Assembly (NCBI GenBank): GCA_003023105.1
Contig: PXSZ01000033.1
Coordinates: 1 to 26,891, forward strand
Origin: Bacteroidetes bacterium QH_10_64_37
Lineage (GTDB): Bacteria > Bacteroidota > Rhodothermia > Rhodothermales > Salinibacteraceae
Length of the DNA: 26,891 nucleotides
Direction: 5' to 3'
Shown here: piece after piece, positions 18,853 through 26,845 of the stretch
How the letters are laid out: each line of letters begins with the position of its first letter
Position numbering within the stretch: the first letter of the stretch is position 1
The notes under the pieces: generated by a model
The model's input: only the letters and a program-made list of their open reading frames with translations
The model's database searches: none
Told to the model about the DNA's origin: nothing
Made by a program: the position numbers and the translations under genes

Positions 18853-19530
18853 ATGCCCGCAACCACTTCGCCCTCTGTTCCGACACTGACCAACGGCGAC
18901 CGCCTGACGCGCCGCGAGTTCGAACGGCGCTACAAGGCCATGCCGGACGTTAAGAAAGCCGAGCTCATCGAAGGCACCGTTTACCTGCCCCCTCCCGTTC
19001 ACGCCAGCGGCCACGGCCGTCCTCACAGCGCAATCATCGGTTGGCTCCACGCCTACGACGCTGCTACGCCTGGAGTCGCATCATACGACAACGCAACGGT
19101 GCGGCTCGATCTCGATAACGAGCCGCAGCCGGACGCTCTCCTCCGCATTGAGGCTGAGTGCGGGGGACAGTCCCGCATCAGTGAGGACGACTACGTCGAG
19201 GGTCCGCCGGAATTGGTTGTAGAGATTGCCCACAGCAGCGCAGCCTACGACCTGCACGACAAAAAGCAGGCCTACCGGCGCAACGGGGTGCGGGAGTACC
19301 TCGTGTGGCAGATCGAGGACGAGCGCGTCGACTGGTTCGCGCTGGACGAAGGGACTTACCGGGCGCTCTCCCCCGACGAGGAGGGCCGTCTGGCAAGCCG
19401 CGTGTTTCCCGGCCTCACGCTGGACGTCGAGGCGCTGCTTGCGGGCGACTTTGCGTCGGTGCTGAGATGCGTTCGGGAGCAGATCGGCACCGACGCGCAC
19501 CGGGCGTTCGTGGAGCAGCTGGAGACGTAG
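18853..19530 (+). CDS. Uma2 family (DUF820) putative restriction-like endonuclease
   Basis: A 225-residue protein from the ATG at 18853; an in-frame earlier start at 18793 adds only a low-complexity Ser/Arg-rich stretch. The PD-(D/E)XK core of Uma2 is visible: LIEGTVYLPPPVH near 40, QPDALLRI near 93, PPELVVEIAHSS near 118 and KKQAYRRNGVREYLVW near 137. Such genes are multiplied in cyanobacteria and in some Bacteroidota and are often mobile. Cellular role and target are unknown. It follows the NusG-like gene by 110 bases. Confidence 0.85.
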   Translation: MPATTSPSVPTLTNGDRLTRREFERRYKAMPDVKKAELIEGTVYLPPPVHASGHGRPHSAIIGWLHAYDAATPGVASYDNATVRLDLDNEPQPDALLRIEAECGGQSRISEDDYVEGPPELVVEIAHSSAAYDLHDKKQAYRRNGVREYLVWQIEDERVDWFALDEGTYRALSPDEEGRLASRVFPGLTLDVEALLAGDFASVLRCVREQIGTDAHRAFVEQLET

Positions 19531-20001
19531 CGTCGGGGACGTACCAGGGCGCGTGGGAGAGGGGGCGTGGGAGCACTCTGAAAACACTTCCACTCTAAAA
19601 GTACTTCTTCGCTTCGCTCAGGGCGCAGTCTAAAACTACTTCCTCTCCCGACGGCACCGACGGTAGCCCCGACGGCAGTCGGGATCGAGCCCGAGTGCAG
19701 GCTCGTCGGGATCAGGGCGCTCCCTACAGTCAGGGCGCGGGGTGCACCAACATCCTGCCCTTGCCGAACGGCGAGAACAGGCCGCTGTCGTTAAGATGCA
19801 ATGACCTTGGTGGACGTGGGGACGTGCCCAGTCCGCCCCCGCCTACCGGCTTGTCATCCCCAATGCGAGATTTCTTTGCGCACGTTCGCGTCTTCCGTGG
19901 ACGTAGAGACGACCCACGCGTCGTCCCCTCATCGAGGAATGAGTCGACACGGCCAACGGCCTGGAAGGTGCACATCGATTTACAGCAGATGGCATCAACC
20001 A
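19531..20001. other. 471-base gene-free stretch with short repeats and hairpins
   Basis: It holds three copies of a 16-base repeat (19575-19642), three TCAGGGCG units (19619, 19712 and about 19730), and the tight hairpin CCCGAC-GGCA-GTCGGG near 19669-19684. A minus-strand frame of about 90 codons overlaps the stop of the next gene (TGATG), but its composition and sequence are not protein-like enough to call. Low-complexity decayed sequence is the best description. Confidence 0.5.
19575..19642 (+). repeat. Three degenerate copies of a 16-base repeat
   Basis: ACTCTGAAAACACTTC (19575-19590), ACTCTAAAAGTACTTC (19592-19607) and AGTCTAAAACTACTTC (19627-19642) agree at 11 or more of 16 positions. 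The pattern [ACTCT-AAAA-TACTTC] is AT-richer than its surroundings. It could be a degenerate iteron-like or protein-binding array, or simple decay of tandem sequence. Confidence 0.5.
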
Positions 20002-21930
20002 TCAACTCGTTCCGTCCGGCGAACCCCGTTCAGGAGAGGAGAGATGCGGATCTTCGGGCGCCCCATTGCCCGACGTCGGCTCGACGGTGAGCGGATCCGT
20101 CTCCGAAGCGGGCCGGAGCGACACGGAAAAGTATCGGCAGTCCACCCCGGCCTCTGCACACTGCTCTTGCACTCGATGACGCTCAGCCTCCGGGGGGGAG
20201 AGAGCAGGGAGGATGACCTCCTCAATGTCGTGGGCCGAGCAGAGGCGCGGCAGGTCTTCGAGGCCGCCCAACACCTCAACACCCTGAACTCGGTAGCCGC
20301 GGCGGTCCGGGTCGTCGTCGAGGAGCCCCCGGACCGACCGGTCGAGTTCGGGGTCGTGCCGGAGATGGCGCAGAACCAGCATCGCATCGGCGTCGCTGCC
20401 GTAGAGAAGGACCCGTCGCCCTTCCTCGCGATGCGCGGCCACGTACTGGCGGAGGGCCCGAAAGGCAAACCGCGTGCCCCCAATCCCCATGGTTGCGACG
20501 GCCCAGTCGATGAGGAGGACCGGAAGCAGTGCCCCGAACCCGACCTCCGTGGCAAGCACGAGCCCCCCACCCACGAGGAGCGACGCGGCGACGGACCCTG
20601 CGCCGAGACGCACTCCCTCGGGCGTGCCGGCGTGCCGCCAGATGCCCTCGTACAGCCTGAAGGCGTACAACACGAACAGCTTTCCCCCGATCACGCCGGG
20701 GAGCACTTCAATCACCAGACCCGTCCAGTCCGGCGGGGGCGCTCCCCCGTATCGCAGGTGGACGGCCACGACGAAGGCGGCCCCCACCACCATCAAGTCC
20801 GCCCCCATCCCGACCACCGACTTCCAGGCGCTCCCGCCCACGAACGTTCGCATAAAGGCCCCCACCCGTTGCGTGAGGCGGGGCAACGCCACCGATTCCT
20901 CGGGCAGCGCGTAGCGGCCCGTGGTTGCGAGATAGCCCCCCATGACCACGGCGGCGACCAGACACAGGCTTGCGACCGCGAGGGTCAGGTGCGGGCGCAT
21001 CCACAGCGCCGCCACCGCCGCGCCGCCGCCCAGCGCACTCGCGCCGCACAACATCGAAACGGCCCGTCGCTCCGAGAGCCCGAGATGGACGAGCCGGTGG
21101 TGCACGTGGTCCGTGCCGCCGCGGGCGACCGACGCCCCGCGCAGAAGCCGCGTGACGGTGACGAACGTCGTGTCGAAGATGGGCACCGCCAGCACGGCAA
21201 TCGGCACGAGCGTGCCGACGACGGGCTCCCCGCCGCTCTGCACCCCCAGGGCCCCGGCGGCCAGAAGGAACCCCAGGAAGAGGCTCCCGCAGTCGCCCAT
21301 AAAGACGCGGGCCGGCGGGGCGTTGTACGCAAGAAACCCGAGGGCCGCTCCCATGACGGCGGCCATTACGACCGCCAGCCCTCCCTGCCCCAGCACCATG
21401 CTGACGAGCACAAACGCCCCGGCGGCCACCGCCGCCACGCCGGCCGCCAGCCCATCGATCCCGTCGATGAGATTGAACGCGTTGGTCACGCCAATGACCC
21501 ACAGGAACGTGAGCGGCATCGACGCCCACGCGGGGCCGCCGCGCCAGAACGCATACCCGGCGTAGAGGAGCAGAACGGTCGCGAGCACCTGCGCGAGCAC
21601 TTTGGCGTCGGGGCGAAGGCCCCAGCGGTCGTCGAGGGCGCCGACGACGAACATGAGCCCCGCCCCGACCAGCACGGGCCACGTCTGCAGGACCGGCGCC
21701 CGGCCCACCCCTACGCCCAGAGCGACCGCGCCGGCGAGGGCAATGCCCCCCATGAGGGCCACCGGACGGTCGTGCCAGCGGTCGTCCGAGGGATAATCCA
21801 CCCATCCGCGGGCCCGGGCGAGGCGGATGACGAGGGGCGTCAGGCCCAGGGACGCGAGGAGAGCTGCCGCTCCGCTCCCCCACGGCCCCGCGACCGGGGA
21901 CAACAAAATGTCGGGCAGGCTCAACGACAT
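20002..21930 (-). CDS. WecA/MraY-type sugar-phosphate transferase fused to a FlaA1/CapD-like N-terminal module
   Basis: A 642-residue membrane protein starting at the ATG at 21930. Residues 1 to about 330 are a polyprenyl-phosphate N-acetylhexosamine-1-phosphate transferase. The conserved acidic residues are in GALDDRWGL and NAFNLIDGIDGLAAG, followed by FMGDCGSL and the HVHHRLVHLGL loop of WecA-like enzymes, with about ten membrane helices. From about 370 a second module resembles the membrane plus nucleotide-binding N-terminus of FlaA1/CapD sugar dehydratases (FRLYEGIWRHA, then RVLLYGSDADAMLVLRHL and GYRVQGVEVLGGLEDL). The catalytic short-chain dehydrogenase part is absent. The fused module may sense or bind a nucleotide sugar; this is inference. 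The GT4 gene is 183 bases upstream on the same strand. Confidence 0.88.
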   Translation of the reverse strand: MSLSLPDILLSPVAGPWGSGAAALLASLGLTPLVIRLARARGWVDYPSDDRWHDRPVALMGGIALAGAVALGVGVGRAPVLQTWPVLVGAGLMFVVGALDDRWGLRPDAKVLAQVLATVLLLYAGYAFWRGGPAWASMPLTFLWVIGVTNAFNLIDGIDGLAAGVAAVAAGAFVLVSMVLGQGGLAVVMAAVMGAALGFLAYNAPPARVFMGDCGSLFLGFLLAAGALGVQSGGEPVVGTLVPIAVLAVPIFDTTFVTVTRLLRGASVARGGTDHVHHRLVHLGLSERRAVSMLCGASALGGGAAVAALWMRPHLTLAVASLCLVAAVVMGGYLATTGRYALPEESVALPRLTQRVGAFMRTFVGGSAWKSVVGMGADLMVVGAAFVVAVHLRYGGAPPPDWTGLVIEVLPGVIGGKLFVLYAFRLYEGIWRHAGTPEGVRLGAGSVAASLLVGGGLVLATEVGFGALLPVLLIDWAVATMGIGGTRFAFRALRQYVAAHREEGRRVLLYGSDADAMLVLRHLRHDPELDRSVRGLLDDDPDRRGYRVQGVEVLGGLEDLPRLCSAHDIEEVILPALSPPEAERHRVQEQCAEAGVDCRYFSVSLRPASETDPLTVEPTSGNGAPEDPHLSSPERGSPDGTS

Positions 21931-22113
21931 GGACGCAGCGACATGGAACCAGGGAACTGAAACGGGCGGCCCGGATGGGCACGCAGTACTTCGGTGTGGA
22001 CGTGTGGAGGTGTGGACGTGCTTGCGTGGGAGGTGCTCTCCGCAAACGCACGCACGGACCCCATGTCCCGACTCATCACCGACGGCTGTCGGGGAACAGC
22101 ACACAGGTCGCAG

Positions 22114-23421
22114 TCACGACCCCGCCGTCGCGACGGGACGCTCGGGGTGCGCCGCTCCATTCGTACCCACACGGGCCGGATCGTCGTTCTCTGTCCCCAA
22201 CAACTCGGCCCACTGCGCACAGCAGCGCTCCTGCTCAAAGTGCTCACAGAAGACCTTGCGCCCCCGCTCGCCCATCTCGCGGCGCCGGGTGGGATTATCG
22301 TAAAACGCATGGACGACCTCGACGAGGCGGTTGGTCGGAGCTCCGTCCCCGTCGTGCTGCGGGTCGACGACCGTGCCCACCTCGTGGCGTTGGATGGTGT
22401 CGGCCGAGTCGGAAGAGGTGGGCCCAACCATGAGCACCGGCCGCCCCGCTGCCAAAATGCCGTAGAGCTTGCCCGGCACGGCAATGCCCGCAAACGCGTT
22501 TTTGAGCGTCAGCAGGTGCAGGTCCGCCAGCGACAGGGAGTACTTGATCTGCTCCCGCGGAAAGTACGGCAGGTACTGGAAATTCGACAGGTCGGAGGCG
22601 TCCGCAAACTCAAGAATGTCGTCTTTCCGGGGTCCGCTTCCCACAAAGAGAAAGTGGATCTCCGGATGACCGTCGAAGTGCTCCATTGCCCCCAGCACCT
22701 CGTCGAAGCGGTGCCCGAGCCCAGCGTTGCCCGAATACATGACCACGAACTTGTCCGCCAGCCCCACCTCCTCCATCAGCGGGTTCTCGCCCGGCGGCAC
22801 GGGGTAGACCTCGTCCTTCTTGTTCCAGACCGGAATTGTGTGGAGGCGCCCGTCCGGCACGCCTTTGCGCTGGATGCGCCGCTTCATGTGCGGGCCCAGG
22901 TCCACGACGAAGTCGGCCTGCCGGTAGCTCCAGTCGCCGAAGCCGTGGAGAATGCGGGCCAACAGGCCGTCGGGCTCGATCATGCCGACCGCCTCCTCCG
23001 CGTCGGGATGCAGATCCATCGACCAGATCCCGTAGGATTGCCCCCGCACGGACGACGCCAGCGCCGCCGCGACCGGCAGGAGTGGGGGCGTCGTCAGCGA
23101 CACGAGGCTGTCGTAGCGCGGCCCGGTCAGCAAGTGCCACAGCACCTTCAGAAAGAAGCTCGCGTAATCGGCGAGGCGCCCCAGCCTCGAATCGCGGCCG
23201 AAGGCGGTCGTCTCCACGCGACGGACGTGGACGCCGTTTCGCGTCTCCTCGGCCGGCACGTCCATCTCGCCGGAGACGTAGTGAATCTGGCTGCACAGCA
23301 CGTGGACCTCAAATCCCTCGTCCGCGAGGTGCTCGGCCAGATCCGTCAGGTGCTGGGCCGTCGACGCGAGGTCGGGCGCGTAGTGCTGGTTAACGAAGAG
23401 AAGAGACGGAGAGTCGGACAT
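22114..23421 (-). CDS. GT4-family glycosyltransferase (WbuB-like)
   Basis: A 435-residue GT-B transferase. I chose the ATG at 23421 (MSDSPSLLFVNQHYAPD); in-frame upstream codons are low-complexity. The N-terminal Rossmann half has NQHYAPDLASTAQHLTDLAE, typical of WbuB-type enzymes. The C-terminal half carries VMYSGNAGLGHRFDEVL, the phosphate-binding GSGPRKDDI, and GIAVPGKLYGILAAGRPVL in place of the classical E-x7-E. It is soluble or peripheral at the inner membrane and should add a sugar to the lipid-linked glycan made by the transferases nearby. It is upstream of, and on the same strand as, the WecA-like fusion. The donor sugar is not known. Confidence 0.9.
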   Translation of the reverse strand: MSDSPSLLFVNQHYAPDLASTAQHLTDLAEHLADEGFEVHVLCSQIHYVSGEMDVPAEETRNGVHVRRVETTAFGRDSRLGRLADYASFFLKVLWHLLTGPRYDSLVSLTTPPLLPVAAALASSVRGQSYGIWSMDLHPDAEEAVGMIEPDGLLARILHGFGDWSYRQADFVVDLGPHMKRRIQRKGVPDGRLHTIPVWNKKDEVYPVPPGENPLMEEVGLADKFVVMYSGNAGLGHRFDEVLGAMEHFDGHPEIHFLFVGSGPRKDDILEFADASDLSNFQYLPYFPREQIKYSLSLADLHLLTLKNAFAGIAVPGKLYGILAAGRPVLMVGPTSSDSADTIQRHEVGTVVDPQHDGDGAPTNRLVEVVHAFYDNPTRRREMGERGRKVFCEHFEQERCCAQWAELLGTENDDPARVGTNGAAHPERPVATAGS

Positions 23422-23840
23422 CGGGAGGCAGACCTCGAACGAACGACCCTTGAAAAATAGGTAGTAGAAAAGAAACTGAAAAAGGAAAGAGCTCGTCAAG
23501 CCTCCGTCGGCGCGCCCGAGGCTCTTCATCGGAAACAGGAAAATCAACCCTGGCGGCGGGGTCGGCACGGAGGCCTTCATTCCCTTCTCCATCAGGCCGC
23601 GGCTCAGCCGGAAGACCCTCTCCCTCCTGTTCACCTGACAGGCAACCGTGGCGATTGCTTCTTGCGGAGAGGTGAGGCAGGATCTTTGCACTGTTGGTCC
23701 CCGCCCCGAATAGGGGCCTGCCCGGGCGAGCGAGCAACGATCCGAGCGGTAGCCGGAGGCGCAGCGGTTGCCAGGGCAATAGATTCGTACCGAGAGCCCC
23801 TTTTCTCAACCCACTGGCCGTCACTTGAAGCGCTCTCTCC
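23422..23840. other. 419-base divergent intergenic region
   Basis: This lies between the GT4 gene (minus) and the PKD-SPOR gene (plus). An A-rich patch on the plus strand (about 23450-23490) gives a T-rich tract upstream of the GT4 gene, and a minus-strand TTGACG lies just beyond it; no matching -10 is clear. A GC-rich mid-part (23720-23790) has short inverted pieces. No gene is supported. Confidence 0.45.
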
Positions 23841-25340
23841 ATGTTATCCTCTTCTGTGCGCGAGACCCTACTGTCAAAGATCATGCTGTCAACGGGCGTG
23901 TCGATCCTCCTCTCGGGCCTTTTGCTTGGGACTCTATCGTCTCCTACGCATGCACAGTCCAGGCGTGCTGGGGACGTCTTCTACGGCAAGCTCGGGGGCG
24001 GCATCTCGGACTACACCGGTGATCTTCCGGCGGGAGACGTCACCCATCCCTTTGATCTTCAGGAGTTTGTTCGAGGCTCGGGGCTCCCGTTCATGGTGAC
24101 CGGAGAGATCGGATACCAGTTCTCTCCGAAGTGGAGCCTCGCCCTGGGGGTACAGGCCGGGAACTATCCGATCGCTGGATTGGCCGGGATCGGGGGAATT
24201 TCAGATTCGTACCGCTACGCGCCCCAGTTGCTTGGGCGCTACACGTTTGGCCGTCCCGGTCAGATCGTGGCCCCGTACGTCGACCTCGGGATCAACCTTA
24301 CCTTTGGAGGGGACCGTCCCCCGACGAGCACGGGAGTCGGGCCCTCGGTGGGAGGGGGAGTGGACATTCTGCTTAGCCAAGCGGCGTCGTTCTACGTCGA
24401 ATCGCGCTTGAACCTGGCCTTCCCGGACGAGGCGGTGGACGGCGCCGCGACCAAGGGCTCATTCGATTCGACCAATCAACTTCTCGGCTTCGGCCTAAAG
24501 GTCACCTTTACGACGCCGACCGCTCCGCGGATACTCCGGCTTACCGGACCGGTCGAGGTACAAACCGGCACGTCGGTCACGTTTGCGGCGACGATCAACG
24601 AGGGGAAGGCCGACCGTCCCGTGGACTACCAGTGGGACTTTGGCGACGGAGAGACGGATTCCGGTCTCACGGCAACCCATACCTTCGACCGGCCGGGGAC
24701 CTACGCGGTCTCGTTCTCCGCGAGCAACCGGGCCGGGGAGGCCAGCCGGTCGATCACGGTAACGGCCGAGCGCCCGCCGAAGCCGCCCCAGATCGCATCG
24801 ATCAGCGCCGCTCCCGATTCGGTCGCGATAGGGACGTCCGTTCAGTTCAGCGGTGCTGCGGAGGGAAGCAGTCCACTCGCGTACGAATGGCGCTTTGGCG
24901 ATGGAGCGACCGTGACGGGGCCGTCCCCCACCCACACGTACACGACTCCGGGCGAGTACACCGCGCGGCTCAGCGTCTCCAACGAGGCCGGGACAGAGGC
25001 CCGAACGGTGACCGTTCGCGTGGCCCGCCGCGCAGGGCAGAACCAGGCGGATCCGGAACAGGCGAACCCGGGACAGGCGATCCCGAAGCAAAAGGAGGGG
25101 TGGGGCATCGTCGTCGCATCGATACGCGAGGAGAGCGAGGCCGAGACCGTGGCCCGGCGATACCGGGATCAGTTTTCCACCGCCTCCATGCCCGTCGGGA
25201 CCGTCGCAGCTGAGACCGATCAAGGCCCCCGGTATCGCGTGGTCGTCGGGGCGTTCGAAGACGCCGATGCGGCCCGGCAGGCCATGGAGGAGCGCAAAGA
25301 GAATCTTCCATCCGGGGCGTGGCTCCTTCGTCTTGATTGA
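23841..25340 (+). CDS. Secreted outer-membrane barrel protein with two PKD domains and a C-terminal SPOR domain
   Basis: A 499-residue protein. A long signal peptide ends near residue 39 (THAQS). Residues about 45-225 resemble an outer-membrane beta-barrel (KLGGGISDYTGDL, GEIGYQFSPKWSLALGVQAG, GRYTFG, LGFGLKVTFTT). Two PKD domains follow (about 233-315, with YQWDFGDGETDS, and 320-393, with YEWRFGDGATVTG). After a Gln/Pro-rich linker comes a SPOR domain (about 425-499; WGIVVASI, RYRVVVGAFEDADAARQAM). PKD domains usually mediate protein or glycan contacts, and SPOR domains bind denuded peptidoglycan. The combination suggests an anchor between outer membrane and cell wall, possibly for surface polysaccharide. 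Function is inferred. Confidence 0.86.
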   Translation: MLSSSVRETLLSKIMLSTGVSILLSGLLLGTLSSPTHAQSRRAGDVFYGKLGGGISDYTGDLPAGDVTHPFDLQEFVRGSGLPFMVTGEIGYQFSPKWSLALGVQAGNYPIAGLAGIGGISDSYRYAPQLLGRYTFGRPGQIVAPYVDLGINLTFGGDRPPTSTGVGPSVGGGVDILLSQAASFYVESRLNLAFPDEAVDGAATKGSFDSTNQLLGFGLKVTFTTPTAPRILRLTGPVEVQTGTSVTFAATINEGKADRPVDYQWDFGDGETDSGLTATHTFDRPGTYAVSFSASNRAGEASRSITVTAERPPKPPQIASISAAPDSVAIGTSVQFSGAAEGSSPLAYEWRFGDGATVTGPSPTHTYTTPGEYTARLSVSNEAGTEARTVTVRVARRAGQNQADPEQANPGQAIPKQKEGWGIVVASIREESEAETVARRYRDQFSTASMPVGTVAAETDQGPRYRVVVGAFEDADAARQAMEERKENLPSGAWLLRLD

Positions 25341-25466
25341 TTTCTCTCCCGCCTAACGTCGCCCAGACGAGGACTTGGGCGGTGGTCGGAATGAGGTCGG
25401 GGAGGCGGACGGGAGCCTCGCCGGGGCGCTGCTTTTGCTGGGGCCTTCTCCCGCCCGAGCGAGAAT

Positions 25467-25546
25467 CTGTTTGGCGGATTGATGTTCAGCCGAGACACAG
25501 TGGGCGAAGCCGCAAAAGGGGGCCCGAACGACCCCTGTAGCGGGGC
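25467..25546 (+). repeat. Dispersed 80-bp intergenic repeat, copy B
   Basis: It aligns without gaps to 21-100 on the minus strand, with 71 of 80 positions identical. It begins about 127 bases after the stop of the PKD-SPOR gene and runs in the same direction, as copy A does relative to priA. It ends in CCCCTGTAGC, which forms a 10-bp stem with one mismatch with the start of the inverted copy. Confidence 0.85.
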
Positions 25547-25618
25547 TACCGGGGGAGTAAAGAAGCCTTTTTGCGCGAGATCCACGAAGTCGCAGGCCAC
25601 AGAGCGTCCGCCAAACAG
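25547..25618 (-). repeat. Inverted, diverged copy of the 80-bp repeat
   Basis: On the minus strand, CTGTTTGGCGGA begins at 25618, and the match to copy B extends outward to 17 bp with one mismatch (AGAAnCTGTTTGGCGGA). Further shared blocks are GTGG and CGCAAAAnGG at comparable distances, then CCCCCGGTAGC against CCCCTGTAGC. With copy B it forms a palindrome of about 162 bp centred on 25543. No flanking target duplication is seen. Confidence 0.65.
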
Positions 25619-25734
25619 CTTCTGAACGCTTCTCCGTGGAGCCCCGACGACAAATCCGGCGGTTGCTGCATCAGGGCCGTGATGAGGGCGCTGACCACCA
25701 CCAGCACCGTAATCTGAATCCCCACCAGCCACAC
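25619..25734 (-). pseudogene. Fragment of a membrane protein, cut by the repeat
   Basis: The minus strand from GTG 25734 reads WLVGIQITVLVVVSALITAL, a clear transmembrane segment, and then MQQPPDLSSGLHGEAF. The frame then enters the inverted repeat and ends at 25546 within it. Upstream, the frame stays open with a charged stretch (EGRRRNQLDEKVSRQS) but has no ATG or GTG before the epimerase gene. It looks like the N-terminal part of a membrane protein, such as one of the surface-glycan operon, truncated by repeat sequence. The identity is unknown. Confidence 0.4.
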
Positions 25735-25790
25735 GGACTGCCGCGAGACCTTCTCGTCCAGTTGATTTCTTCGCCGGCCCTCAGGGCACG

Positions 25791-26768
25791 CTACTGCGCC
25801 ACCGCAAACCGGCTGGGAGTCTCCGCCTCTCGGTGCCGCCGCATCTGCTGCTCGATCCAGTCGGCGGTCACCTGCATTCCGTCCCGGAGGGCCGTGGGCG
25901 GCGCCCAGCCGAGTTCATTTAGAATCTTGGTGTTGTCGATGTACATGAACGAGCGGGTCTGCGTCCCGTCTCCCCAAATCACAATCGAAGGGTCGCCGGA
26001 GAGCTTCGCCGCGACGGCTTTTCGGGTGAGGGCCGCCGGGGCCTTCTCTCGCCCGCCGTCGTAGGTGCCGAACGGGCCGTACACGTTGTGGTAGCGGGCC
26101 ACGCGGGTGGTCAGATCGAAGTCCTCCCGGAAGTGCCGGCACATCCGCTCGCTGAAGAGCTTCTCCCACCCGTAGCCGTCTTCGGCGAGGGCCGGGTAGG
26201 CGTCCGCCTCCGAGAGGGGCTCCACGTCGGGGGTGTCCTGCTTTTCCTGGTTGTAGACGCAGGCGCTCGACGAGTAGAAGTACCGGTCCACGTCCATGTC
26301 GCGGGCGGCCATGAGCAGGTGCGTGTTGATCGTCACGCTCAGCATGCAGAGGGCCTTGTTGTTCTCGATGAAGCCCATCCCGCCCATGTCGGCGGCGAGG
26401 TTGTAGACGTGGTCGGCATTTTCGAGCACGCGGTAGCAGTGGTCTTTCTCCCGCAGGTCGAGCGAGCGGTTGTCCGCCTGCGGAAACGTCTGGAACCACC
26501 GGTTCGGCGGCTTGAGGTCGACGGCGCGGACCTCGGAGTAGCCCTGCCGCAACAGGTCCGCCACGAGGTGGCCCCCGATGAAGCCGCCCGCGCCGCAGAC
26601 GACGACGATCGCGTCCGTGTCGGCCGTGCTCCGGTAGAGGGGCTCGGCGCGGGTCCGGTCGGTGGGATCCGGCGACAGAAGGTCGGTGCGGGGACCCGCG
26701 GGCTCGCCCGACGGTCTGTGTCCGTTTTCGGAAGGAGACGGCATATCAGGTGAGAGGAGTTTGATCAT
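25791..26768 (-). CDS. NAD-dependent sugar epimerase (GDP-mannose-3,5-epimerase-like) with internal deletion
   Basis: A 325-residue short-chain dehydrogenase-type protein. An N-terminal tail of about 50 residues precedes the NAD-binding GAGGFIGGHLV. The catalytic SSSACVYN and YGWEK (YxxxK), and the substrate-region block YHNVYGPFGTYDGGREKAPA, are those of GDP-mannose-3,5-epimerases. After GDGTQTRSFMYID the sequence jumps directly to NTKILNELGWAP; about 60 residues of the C-terminal substrate domain that separate these blocks in the family are missing, in frame, near base 25935. Such a protein should be inactive or altered. The ATG at 26768 is used; the one at 26744 is also possible. It would have supplied a sugar for the polysaccharide genes. 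Confidence 0.85.
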   Translation of the reverse strand: MIKLLSPDMPSPSENGHRPSGEPAGPRTDLLSPDPTDRTRAEPLYRSTADTDAIVVVCGAGGFIGGHLVADLLRQGYSEVRAVDLKPPNRWFQTFPQADNRSLDLREKDHCYRVLENADHVYNLAADMGGMGFIENNKALCMLSVTINTHLLMAARDMDVDRYFYSSSACVYNQEKQDTPDVEPLSEADAYPALAEDGYGWEKLFSERMCRHFREDFDLTTRVARYHNVYGPFGTYDGGREKAPAALTRKAVAAKLSGDPSIVIWGDGTQTRSFMYIDNTKILNELGWAPPTALRDGMQVTADWIEQQMRRHREAETPSRFAVAQ

Positions 26769-26816
26769 CGAAAGAAGCGACGTGCTCGAAGATTAAAGCA
26801 CGAGATTCGCGGTGAT

Positions 26817-26845
26817 ATTATCAAATGAGCAGCTCACCGGGGCAA
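26817..26845 (-). promoter_or_regulatory. Candidate promoter of the epimerase gene
   Basis: On the minus strand, TTGCCC (26845-26840) and GATAAT (26822-26817) are separated by exactly 17 bases and lie about 50 bases before the ATG at 26768. The -10 sits inside the near-palindrome TGATAATATCA. No start-site evidence exists. Confidence 0.35.

Larger units (their letters stand above)
25341..25790. other. 450-base region holding a palindromic repeat pair and a gene fragment
   Basis: It contains repeat copy B (25467-25546), an inverted diverged copy (25547-25618), and a short membrane-protein fragment on the minus strand. No other gene is visible. The hairpin 25532-25541/25545-25554 sits at the exact centre of the palindrome. 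Confidence 0.6.

Noticed and set aside
19730..20005. 90-codon minus-strand frame overlapping the WecA-like stop codon (TGATG)
   Set aside because: The overlap looks operon-like, but the composition is unlike neighbouring proteins, there is no recognisable domain, and it spans repeats and hairpins.
25568..25572. Run of five T residues after the central hairpin at 25532-25554, as a terminator for the PKD-SPOR gene
   Set aside because: The run lies 13 bases after the stem and about 230 bases after the stop codon; the hairpin is better explained as the centre of the repeat palindrome.
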